Assembly: GCA_944324475.1 (NCBI GenBank)
Contig: CALUWK010000018.1
Span: 1-32,960, forward strand
DNA: 32,960 bases
Source of the DNA: Candidatus Gastranaerophilales bacterium
GTDB taxonomy: Bacteria > Cyanobacteriota > Vampirovibrionia > Gastranaerophilales > Gastranaerophilaceae
Direction of reading: 5' to 3'
Within the stretch, counting starts at the first letter, position 1. Each line of letters begins with the position of its first letter. A program made the position numbers and the translations under genes. Positions 8,037 through 14,844 of the stretch are shown here, one piece after another. The notes beneath the pieces were generated by a model. It searched no databases. It was not told where the DNA came from and saw only the letters and a program-made list of their open reading frames with translations.

Positions 8037-8525
8037 ATGGAAACTAAATTGATACAAGCATTTAATAAACAAATCAATCATGAATTTTATAGTGCGTATT
8101 TATATTTTGCTATGTCTACATATTTTGATGAAATTGCAATGTGCGGTTTTTCGAAGTTTATGAAACATAAAGCATCTGAAAAATTAGACTGTGCACAAAA
8201 AATTTATGATTATATAATTTTAAGAGATGAGAAATTAACTTTTTCAAAAATTGAAGAACCTTCAGTTGATTGGATAAATGTTTCTGATATATTTTCAACG
8301 GCACTGTCTCATGAAGAATTTATGTTAACTCAAGTTCATGAGCTTTATAAAACCGCAAGAGAGGTTGATGATATTGCAGCTCAAGAATTTATATCAAATC
8401 TTTTAAATGATAAAGTTGTAACGGTCGGATGTTATAGAAAACTTGTATTTAGGGTTAAAAACAGTAATATAATATCTGCTAATATAGAACATCTTGATGA
8501 AGTTATAAATGACATTAAAATTTAG
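8037..8525 (+). CDS. Ferritin-family protein with a degenerate ferroxidase centre
   Basis: A 162-residue four-helix protein aligning along its length with E. coli FtnA, the iron-storage ferritin. By hand alignment, FtnA E17 and E94 are kept (E16 and E93), but E50 becomes K49, H53 becomes C52, Q127 becomes K126 and E130 becomes T129. Most iron-oxidation ligands are therefore gone, so it may store iron with help from a partner subunit, or do something else. No other ferritin gene is in the window. It sits 11 bases after superoxide reductase, fitting a role in iron and oxygen stress. Its stop overlaps the end of nth by 4 bases. Confidence 0.88.
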   Translation: METKLIQAFNKQINHEFYSAYLYFAMSTYFDEIAMCGFSKFMKHKASEKLDCAQKIYDYIILRDEKLTFSKIEEPSVDWINVSDIFSTALSHEEFMLTQVHELYKTAREVDDIAAQEFISNLLNDKVVTVGCYRKLVFRVKNSNIISANIEHLDEVINDIKI

Positions 8526-9163
8526 TCGATGTTTTTAGCGCAGAATTTTGATATTGAACAATCTTTACATTTTGGTTTTTGCGGTTTGCAGATATTTTGA
8601 CCAAGTGTAACAAGGAGTGTATTAAAATCAATCCAATATTTTTTGGGAAGAATTTTTCTTAAAGCAAATTCTGTTTCATCAGGTGTTTTGGTTTTAACGT
8701 ATCCTAATCTGTTTGAAATTCTGTGCACATGAACATCAACACATATTGCAGGTTTATTAAATCCTTTTGTCATAACGAGGTTGGCGGTTTTTCTTCCGAC
8801 ACCTTTAAATTTAATTAGTTCATCAATCGAATCAGGAACTTTTGAATTGTAATTTTTAATGAGAATTTTTGAAAGGTTAATTATTTGTTCGGCTTTATTT
8901 TGATAAAAACCGACAGGATAAATTGCTTTTGATAACGTTTCAATATCTAATTTTGAAATTTCTTCAGGAGTTTTTCCTAGTTCAAGCATTCTTTTTGTTG
9001 CTTTGATTGTAGTTTTGTCATTTGTTCTTAAAGATAAAATGCAACAAATTAGAACTAAATACGGATCTTTTACATTTTCCATAAAGTCCACAAATTCGCT
9101 ATGTTCCAGATGATTTTTGTCAAAATCGTTTTTTAGTATAGAAAAAATTTTATCAATATCCAT
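8522..9163 (-). CDS. nth: Endonuclease III (base-excision DNA glycosylase/AP lyase)
   Basis: Removes oxidised pyrimidines and cleaves at abasic sites. The helix-hairpin-helix [12 protein letters not shown] carries the catalytic Lys, the catalytic Asp is in [12 protein letters not shown], and the 4Fe-4S ligands fit C-x6-C-x2-C-x5-C (from CKPQ to KFC). From the ATG at 9163 it has 213 residues, normal for the family; the TTG at 9178 would add five without support. There is no ribosome site before 9163, and a TATGAT lies so close that the message could start at the ATG. It is divergent from trxA, and the two control regions overlap. Confidence 0.94.
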   Translation of the reverse strand: MDIDKIFSILKNDFDKNHLEHSEFVDFMENVKDPYLVLICCILSLRTNDKTTIKATKRMLELGKTPEEISKLDIETLSKAIYPVGFYQNKAEQIINLSKILIKNYNSKVPDSIDELIKFKGVGRKTANLVMTKGFNKPAICVDVHVHRISNRLGYVKTKTPDETEFALRKILPKKYWIDFNTLLVTLGQNICKPQKPKCKDCSISKFCAKNID

Positions 9164-9171
9164 GGTATAAT
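9163..9171 (+). promoter_or_regulatory. Extended -10 promoter of trxA
   Basis: TGGTATAAT is a perfect extended -10. Expected transcript start is near 9178, giving a leader of about 19 bases with the AAGGAG ribosome site of trxA. It overlaps the nth start codon on the opposite strand. Confidence 0.6.
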
Positions 9172-9175
9172 CATA
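9170..9175 (-). promoter_or_regulatory. Possible -10 box for nth
   Basis: TATGAT on the minus strand ends 6 bases before the nth ATG, so transcription would begin at or next to the start codon. It overlaps the trxA -10. No clear -35 is seen, so this is tentative. Confidence 0.3.
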
Positions 9176-9196
9176 CAAGAAAATAAGGAGTTTTTC

Positions 9197-9520
9197 ATGA
9201 GTGAAATTTTAGAAATAAATGATAATAATTTTGAACAAACTGTAATTAAATCAGATATTCCTGTGATTGTTGATTTTTGGGCTCCTTGGTGCGGACCTTG
9301 CAGAAAGCTTGCTCCAGTATTAGAACAATTACAGAGTGAATTTAAAGATAACGTTAAATTTGTTAAAATAGACGCGGATAAAAATATGGCTACAGCCAAG
9401 GAATATGGAATATCTGCTCTTCCAAGTGTTTTAATTTTTAAAGATGGCGTTGTAAAGGAAGTTATGGTAGGATTATTAGCTAAATCTGCCATAACTTCTA
9501 ATATTAAAAAATATCTTTAA
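9197..9520 (+). CDS. trxA: Thioredoxin
   Basis: General cytoplasmic dithiol reductant of 107 residues. It has the catalytic WCGPC in [15 protein letters not shown], the buried Asp in VDFWAP, and the cis-proline in [15 protein letters not shown] lies a few bases before the ATG. A strong extended -10 drives it on its own. It converges on the glutaredoxin gene with a 4-base overlap of stops. Thioredoxin reductase is not in this window. Confidence 0.97.
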   Translation: MSEILEINDNNFEQTVIKSDIPVIVDFWAPWCGPCRKLAPVLEQLQSEFKDNVKFVKIDADKNMATAKEYGISALPSVLIFKDGVVKEVMVGLLAKSAITSNIKKYL

Positions 9521-9777
9521 TTAAAAGAAATTTCATTATTTTGAAATTTTTCAACTAAATCCGTATAGCCGCCAATATTTTTGCCATCAATTATAATTTG
9601 AGGAAATGTGGCAAGATAGGGAAGATTGTATTTTTTTGTGAGTTTTTCTCTCATTTCATCTTCATTTTCTTCGCAAGAGATTTCTTCAAATTTCACTTTG
9701 TGTTCATCTAAAAACATCTTTGCTTTTTGGCAAAAAGGGCAATAGTCAAGTGTGTAAATTTTTACTTCTTTTGTCAT
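9517..9777 (-). CDS. grxC: Glutaredoxin (dithiol, CPFC)
   Basis: An 86-residue thiol-disulfide reductase with active site CPFC in LDYCPFCQKAK, the cis-proline in ATFPQIIIDG and the family-typical GGYTDL near the end. It could work with glutathione or with thioredoxin reductase; which one is not visible. Its ATG overlaps the stop of the preceding TPR gene as ATGA, so the two are translationally coupled. Confidence 0.94.
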   Translation of the reverse strand: MTKEVKIYTLDYCPFCQKAKMFLDEHKVKFEEISCEENEDEMREKLTKKYNLPYLATFPQIIIDGKNIGGYTDLVEKFQNNEISFN

Positions 9778-10235
9778 TTTTTAATCCTATCTAAAATTTT
9801 TCTGACCGATTTTTTTTCATCTTCCGGTATGTCTAATTTCAGGTAGTCTTCAAAATATTCAACGGCAGAGATTTTATCGTTTCTGCCAAGAAAAAGTACT
9901 CCTAATTTTTTATAGCTTGGTGCAAATTTTTCATTTAGCATAACGGATTTTAAATATGCTCCTATTGCTTTATCTATTTGTTCGTCTGCCTGATAGGCTT
10001 CACCCAGCATATAAAAAAGCAGGTGATTTCTTACTTTTTCTGTTACTAATTCTAAATTAGAAATTGCCGATGCGTAATTACCCAACTCCATAAATATTCT
10101 GGCTAATTCATAGTTGTAATCAATGTTGTCAGGTTCTTCTTCGGTTGCAATGGATAATATCTCCATAGCGTCATTATATCTGCAATCTGCTATTAATTCT
10201 CTTATATAATCTATTCTTGATAATTCATTTTGCAT
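9774..10235 (-). CDS. TPR-repeat protein
   Basis: A 153-residue all-helical protein with about four tetratricopeptide repeats (residues near 15-45, 46-75, 77-105 and 110-140), for example YELARIFMELGNYASAISNL and LGEAYQADEQIDKAIGAYL. There is no signal peptide or membrane segment, so it is probably a cytoplasmic scaffold. It is coupled to glutaredoxin by an ATGA overlap. A possible extended -10 (TGGTATTCT, 10268-10260) lies about 25 bases upstream. Function unknown. Confidence 0.85.
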   Translation of the reverse strand: MQNELSRIDYIRELIADCRYNDAMEILSIATEEEPDNIDYNYELARIFMELGNYASAISNLELVTEKVRNHLLFYMLGEAYQADEQIDKAIGAYLKSVMLNEKFAPSYKKLGVLFLGRNDKISAVEYFEDYLKLDIPEDEKKSVRKILDRIKK

Positions 10236-10329
10236 GGTAAAAAGTAACCTTTCTTATTAAGAATACCATGAAATACTATGGATTTATATAGAAAATTTGC
10301 TTGAGATGTTTATTGTAAGTCTTTAATTC

Positions 10330-10358
10330 TTGATAATTCATTATTCCTGTGTTTTAAT
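10330..10358 (+). promoter_or_regulatory. Promoter of yebC
   Basis: TTGATA, a 17-base spacer, then TTTAAT preceded by TGT (extended -10). Expected start near 10365; AAGGAA lies 7 bases before the ATG at 10388. Confidence 0.6.
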
Positions 10359-10387
10359 TAAGAAAAAGATAAGATAAGGAACTGAAT

Positions 10388-11182
10388 ATGTCAGGGCATT
10401 CAAAATGGGCAAATATAAAACATAAAAAAGCAAAAACTGATGCACTGAGAGGTGCTAATTTTGCAAAATTTTCAAGAGAAATAATTATAGCTGCAAAAAT
10501 TGGTGGCGGGGATTTAAACGGTAATTTTCGATTGAGAACCGCTGTTGAAAAAGCAAAAGCCGGCGGGCTTCCAAATGATACAATAAAAAGAGCTATTGAT
10601 AAAGGTTGTGGAAATGCTCAGGGTGATAATTTCGAAGAAATTACTTATGAAGGTTATGGCGCAGGCGGAGTCGCTATATTTATAGAAGCGGCAACCGATA
10701 ACAGAAATAGAACAGCAGGAGATATCAGAAGTTATTTTACTAAATTCGGTGGAAATTTGGGCGAAACAGGTTGTGTGGGATGGATATTTGAGCCTTGCGG
10801 GTTGATTTCAATTGATAAGCCTGTTGAAGTCAATAAACGTTCTAAAGAAGAAGTTAAAATGTTTGATTTTGATAAACTTTTTGAAGATTGTATGGAATTT
10901 GATCCTATGGATGTATGGGAAGATGAGGAAGATGGTGATTATAAAATTAAAACAACAACCGAAAATTTGCAAATGACAGCAGAAGGATTGGAAAAGTTGG
11001 GTTATAAATTAAAAAGCTCGGAACTTACAAGAATTCCATCTAATTCTAATGAAGTGACTGACGTAGATATTGCAAAGAAGGTAGTTCTTCTTTTGGAAAA
11101 ACTGGATGAACATGATGATGTGCAAAATGTTTATTCAAATTTTGAAGCAAGCGATGAAATAATGAATTCATTTGATGTATAA
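10388..11182 (+). CDS. yebC: YebC/PmpR family protein
   Basis: A conserved cytoplasmic protein of 264 residues, annotated as a transcriptional regulator; recent work links members to translation of difficult proline stretches. It opens with the family signature MSGHSKWANIKHKKAKTD and ends with DVQNVYSNFEASDE. The middle domain carries an acidic insertion (about residues 143-185, with WEDEEDGD) not usual in the family and accounting for the extra length. A good promoter and ribosome site precede it. The next gene begins 17 bases downstream and is probably cotranscribed. Confidence 0.96.
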   Translation: MSGHSKWANIKHKKAKTDALRGANFAKFSREIIIAAKIGGGDLNGNFRLRTAVEKAKAGGLPNDTIKRAIDKGCGNAQGDNFEEITYEGYGAGGVAIFIEAATDNRNRTAGDIRSYFTKFGGNLGETGCVGWIFEPCGLISIDKPVEVNKRSKEEVKMFDFDKLFEDCMEFDPMDVWEDEEDGDYKIKTTTENLQMTAEGLEKLGYKLKSSELTRIPSNSNEVTDVDIAKKVVLLLEKLDEHDDVQNVYSNFEASDEIMNSFDV

Positions 11183-11199
11183 TTTATTTTGAAGGTTTT

Positions 11200-12195
11200 A
11201 TGATAGAAATTACACCAAGCTTCATATTTATGATTATCGGGTTTTTATTGTCCCTTTATGCTTGTGTTTCAAATGATGCAATACAAACCTTGGGTACTTT
11301 TTTAAATACTACAAAAAATAGACCCGTCTGGCAGATATGGCTTTATGTTAGTTTTGTTATGGTTTTAACTTTTACAATCGGTTGGATTGTAAATGATGGG
11401 GATATGGCTTTTGGAAGATTAGATAGAATTCCGCATGCTCAAACGTTTTATTGGTGGCATATATTACCCCCGTTGGTGCTTTTATATTTAACAAAAAAGG
11501 GTATTCCTGTTGCAACTGCTTTTTTAATTGTAAGTGTTTTTTCGTCAAACACGGTTATTGGTTTAATGATTACAAAGTCTTTTGTTGGTTATGTATCAGC
11601 TTTAATTGTTTCGTTGGTTTTATATTTCTTTATTGCACGCAGAGTTGAAAAAATATTTCTATATATGAAAAATAAACCGATTTCAACACCTTGGATTGTT
11701 GCAAAATGGCTTTCTACTGCTTTTTTATGGAGTGCTTGGTTATTGCAGGATGGAGCTGTATTGTTTATATATCTACCTAGAAAATTAACATTGTTTCAAT
11801 TAATTCTCAGTTTGTCGGTATTTTTGGCTTTACTTTTTATATTGTGTTATAAACGGGGTGGTGAAATTCAAAATATAGTTAAATTAAAAACAAATACTCA
11901 AGATCCTAGAAGTGCAACTATTATAGATTGTGTATATGCATTAATTCTTTTATATTTTCAAAATGTAAATAATATTCCAATGTCAACTACTTGGGTATTT
12001 TTAGGGGTGTTAGCTGGTAGAGAAATTGCGTTATACAATAGGTTGCGCTTTATCACCGAGAAGAAAGTATATAAATATTTAATAAAAGATTTATCGAAGG
12101 CTATATTTGGACTTGTGGTTTCTATTGCAGTTGTTTTTGTTATAAATCAATATGAAAGTATTGTTGAACTTATAAAACATTATATAAGTTTATGA
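11200..12195 (+). CDS. Multi-pass membrane protein, possibly PiT/PHO4-like transporter
   Basis: 331 residues with about nine or ten hydrophobic segments and no signal peptide. Three pieces recall the inorganic phosphate transporter (PiT/PHO4) fold: SNDAIQTLGTFL near the N-terminus, KGIPVATAFLIVS in the first half and NNIPMSTTWVFLGV in the second, the latter two like the paired PVSTTH motifs of PiT. The second N-D motif expected of a full PiT repeat is missing, so it is at best a divergent relative and the substrate is unknown. AAGG lies just before the ATG. It follows yebC by 17 bases and overlaps the end of metG by 6. Confidence 0.6.
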   Translation: MIEITPSFIFMIIGFLLSLYACVSNDAIQTLGTFLNTTKNRPVWQIWLYVSFVMVLTFTIGWIVNDGDMAFGRLDRIPHAQTFYWWHILPPLVLLYLTKKGIPVATAFLIVSVFSSNTVIGLMITKSFVGYVSALIVSLVLYFFIARRVEKIFLYMKNKPISTPWIVAKWLSTAFLWSAWLLQDGAVLFIYLPRKLTLFQLILSLSVFLALLFILCYKRGGEIQNIVKLKTNTQDPRSATIIDCVYALILLYFQNVNNIPMSTTWVFLGVLAGREIALYNRLRFITEKKVYKYLIKDLSKAIFGLVVSIAVVFVINQYESIVELIKHYISL

Positions 12196-13749
12196 TTTAT
12201 TTTTTTTGTCTGCAAGTTCACTGTCTATTCTTAAAAATACAGGGATAATTTCTTCTTTTGAAATTAATTTACCTTCTTTTATATTACCGATTTTAATGTT
12301 GTCCAATTTTGTGTTGATATCGTATTTTAGTTGTTTTGCCATTGAATTTGCAATGTTTGGGCAATAGGGATATATTAGAGATGATATTATACACATAATC
12401 TCCAGTACTGTATATAAAACATTTCCGCATTGTTCCATTTTTTCTTCTTTTGCAAGTGTCCAGGGGGCATTATCTGTTACAAATTTATTTGTTCTATCAA
12501 TAAGTTCATTGATTTTTAAACTTGCTTCTTGAACTTCAAAATAATCAAAATGATGTTTTACTTCTTGAATGGTTTTAACTGCTTCATCAAAAAGCGGTGA
12601 AGTTTTGATAAATTCAGGCTTAATTTCTCCTTCAAAATATTTAACAAGCATGGATAATGTTCTGTTTAAAAGGTTGCCCATTGAATTTGCAAGATGTGCA
12701 TTAACTTTTTCTTTAAAATCTAAATCCGAATAATTGCCGTCACGACCTACAGGTGCTGCTGTTGCCATATAGTATCTAAAAGCATCAGGATTTGTTAATT
12801 CATAAGCTTTCATAACGTTTTCGGGCGAAACAACGTTTCCCAGCGATTTTGACATTTTGGCTTCATCGATTGTAATCCAGCCATGAGCTAGAATATGTTT
12901 TGGAAGGGGAAGTTCAAGCGCCATTAAAATTGCAAGCCAATATATACTATGAAATTTTAAAATATCTTTTCCGATAATTTGAACATCTGCTGGCCAATAT
13001 TTTTTAAATTTTTCCGATGGATTTTCTGTGTCGTATCCAAGTGCCGTTATATAGTTTGAAAGAGCGTCAATCCAAACATATATAACTTGTTGCTCGTCAT
13101 CAAGTACATCTATTCCCCAATTTACACTGGATTTTGCTCTTGAAACAGAGATGTCTTCAATGTTTTCAAGTTGGTTTATAACTTCATTTGCTCTAAAATC
13201 AGGAATAATAAAATCAGGATTTTGTTTTATATGTTTTAAAATAGCATCTTTGTATTTTGTTAATTTAAAGAAATAATTTTCTTCGGATACTTGTTCGGGT
13301 TTTTTCTTGTGAATGGGGCAACATCCGTTTTCATCCAAATCTTTTTCTGCTAAAAAAGCTTCACAGCCTGAACAATATAGTCCTGTGTATGAATTTTTAT
13401 ATATATCTCCCTTTTTAACAAGTTTTTTGAATATTTTTTGAACGGTTTTTTTATGGTAATCATCTGTTGTTCTGATGAATTGAGAATAATTTATATCGAG
13501 CAGCTTCCAGCAGTCCATAAATTTTTTAGCATTTGTGTCGCAAAATTCCTTTGGGTTTATATTGGCTGCAGAGGATGTTTTTTGGATTTTAATACCATGT
13601 TCATCAGTACCTGTTAACATATAGGTATCATCTGCTCTTTGGCTAAAATGTCTTACAATGACATCTGTTAAAATTTTTTCATAGGCATGACCTATGTGAG
13701 GAGCACCGTTAACATAATCTATTGCTGTAGTTGCGTAAAATTTTTCCAT
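12190..13749 (-). CDS. metG: Methionyl-tRNA synthetase (short form)
   Basis: Charges initiator and elongator tRNA-Met. It has the HIGH-type motif PHIGHAY, a zinc knuckle CSGC followed by CCPIH, and the KMSKS loop in EAKMSKSLGNVV, then the anticodon-binding helical domain. At 519 residues it ends after that domain and lacks the C-terminal tRNA-binding (EMAP-like) extension found in longer homologues. GGGA lies about 8 bases before the ATG, and a strong extended -10 is found 31 bases upstream. It overlaps the PiT-like gene tail to tail. Confidence 0.97.
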   Translation of the reverse strand: MEKFYATTAIDYVNGAPHIGHAYEKILTDVIVRHFSQRADDTYMLTGTDEHGIKIQKTSSAANINPKEFCDTNAKKFMDCWKLLDINYSQFIRTTDDYHKKTVQKIFKKLVKKGDIYKNSYTGLYCSGCEAFLAEKDLDENGCCPIHKKKPEQVSEENYFFKLTKYKDAILKHIKQNPDFIIPDFRANEVINQLENIEDISVSRAKSSVNWGIDVLDDEQQVIYVWIDALSNYITALGYDTENPSEKFKKYWPADVQIIGKDILKFHSIYWLAILMALELPLPKHILAHGWITIDEAKMSKSLGNVVSPENVMKAYELTNPDAFRYYMATAAPVGRDGNYSDLDFKEKVNAHLANSMGNLLNRTLSMLVKYFEGEIKPEFIKTSPLFDEAVKTIQEVKHHFDYFEVQEASLKINELIDRTNKFVTDNAPWTLAKEEKMEQCGNVLYTVLEIMCIISSLIYPYCPNIANSMAKQLKYDINTKLDNIKIGNIKEGKLISKEEIIPVFLRIDSELADKKNKS

Positions 13750-13779
13750 AATTTAATCCCGTTATTATTGACATAAGGG

Positions 13780-13788
13780 ATTATATCA
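13780..13788 (-). promoter_or_regulatory. Extended -10 promoter of metG
   Basis: TGATATAAT on the minus strand, identical to the box of the ribbon-helix-helix gene. Expected transcript start near 13773, with a leader of about 24 bases containing the ribosome site. Confidence 0.6.
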
Positions 13789-13807
13789 CAAAAAAATAAT
13801 ATCAAAA

Positions 13808-14455
13808 CTATTCTTTGCTTCCGGAACGATAACCATTGTATATGTATATTATAGGAAGCAGGATGTCAACGGGTATGATTTCTGCGATTTTTTTAAATCC
13901 TAATTTTATGGTTGCAACTATGTCGTCGAAATTTGCAAGAGAATCTTTTATTGTATATTTTCTTTCGGGTTCGCCTTCTTTTTTGGTTGCATTTGTAATA
14001 CCCGTTGCTATCATTGCCCCTGATAGCATGGCTATAATTGAAGCAATGATTTTAGTTGAATTTTTATTAAGGGATTTAATGCTTTCACAAGTTTTTATTG
14101 CACCCGTTACCATTAGCATAGGAATTGATGTGTTCATTATTTGGAACATTGCTTCTTTATATTTTTTCTTTTTTTCTTTTTTTGTAGCATTGATTGAGCC
14201 TGCAACAACACCTCCAACATTGGCCCCGCCTGCCATTAAGAGCATTTCAGTTACATCTCTCAAGGTTGATTTTTTGAGTTTGCTGGTATCAGGTATGATA
14301 GAGTGCTTAAATAATTTTGCAGACGCAACCATTGCAACACCTGCTCCAATAACTGCACCTGCTAATGGCTTTATTTGAAGCTGTTTTTGCTCAGGTTCTT
14401 TTTTGAAATCCTTGTGTGATTTAAAATTAAGGTATGTGTTATTTTCTACTAACAT
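13808..14455 (-). CDS. Hypothetical membrane protein
   Basis: 215 residues, not recognised. A polar N-terminus (NTYLNFKSHKDF, then a charged stretch) is followed by Gly/Ala-rich hydrophobic segments at about 31-48, 68-88, 104-120, 134-153 and 190-207, with a lysine-rich loop (91-98). It has no classical signal peptide. Codon use and strand bias fit its neighbours. A long frame on the other strand (13836-14378) is its mirror and lacks a ribosome site. It lies between metG and the rubredoxin gene, 69 bases after the latter, so cotranscription is possible. Confidence 0.7.
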   Translation of the reverse strand: MLVENNTYLNFKSHKDFKKEPEQKQLQIKPLAGAVIGAGVAMVASAKLFKHSIIPDTSKLKKSTLRDVTEMLLMAGGANVGGVVAGSINATKKEKKKKYKEAMFQIMNTSIPMLMVTGAIKTCESIKSLNKNSTKIIASIIAMLSGAMIATGITNATKKEGEPERKYTIKDSLANFDDIVATIKLGFKKIAEIIPVDILLPIIYIYNGYRSGSKE

Positions 14456-14524
14456 GGTATTTGCTTCCGCCGTATATAATAAAAGCAGAAAATAAATAAA
14501 TTTGCTATAATTATTTTTTTAAAT

Positions 14525-14665
14525 TTAGAGCACTTCAGAAAATTCTTCTTTAGATACATGACAAATAGGGCACACCCAATCGTCTTTTAAATCTTCAAAT
14601 TCAATGTTATTGTTTTCTTTTGGGTCGTAAATATAGCCGCAAACTTTACAGATGTATTTTTTCAT
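14525..14665 (-). CDS. Rubredoxin
   Basis: A 46-residue one-iron electron carrier. It has the two CxxC knuckles CKVCGYIYD (C6, C9) and [11 protein letters not shown] (C33, C36); conserved aromatics Y4, Y11, Y13 and W30 are present. The Gly normally after the last Cys is His. The strong site AAGGAGAG lies about 5 bases before the ATG. It is slightly shorter than the usual 52-54 residues because the loop between knuckles is reduced. It is the natural electron donor for the superoxide reductase at 7627. Identity is secure despite the size. Confidence 0.93.
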   Translation of the reverse strand: MKKYICKVCGYIYDPKENNNIEFEDLKDDWVCPICHVSKEEFSEVL

Positions 14666-14844
14666 AATCTCTCCTTTTTTATTATTTTACATATAGATTT
14701 AAAAAAAGTTATTCCTCAATTTGGCTAATTTGTTAATAAAAGTTAATAAATTTTGTTTTTTTAAGTTGTGAAGGGCAATTTTAAGATTAAAAAAAACTTT
14801 ATAAAAATATAGGGGTTTATTTTTATAGGGAGGATGCACACAAA

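Noticed and set aside
9133-9492. 119-codon open frame on the minus strand opposite trxA
   Set aside because: It lies wholly across the thioredoxin gene and the nth start, and thioredoxin is certain with its CGPC motif and ribosome site.
13836-14378. 180-codon open frame on the plus strand
   Set aside because: It mirrors the minus-strand membrane protein at 13808-14455. It has no ribosome site, and the hydrophobic composition arises from the complement of Gly/Ala-rich codons.
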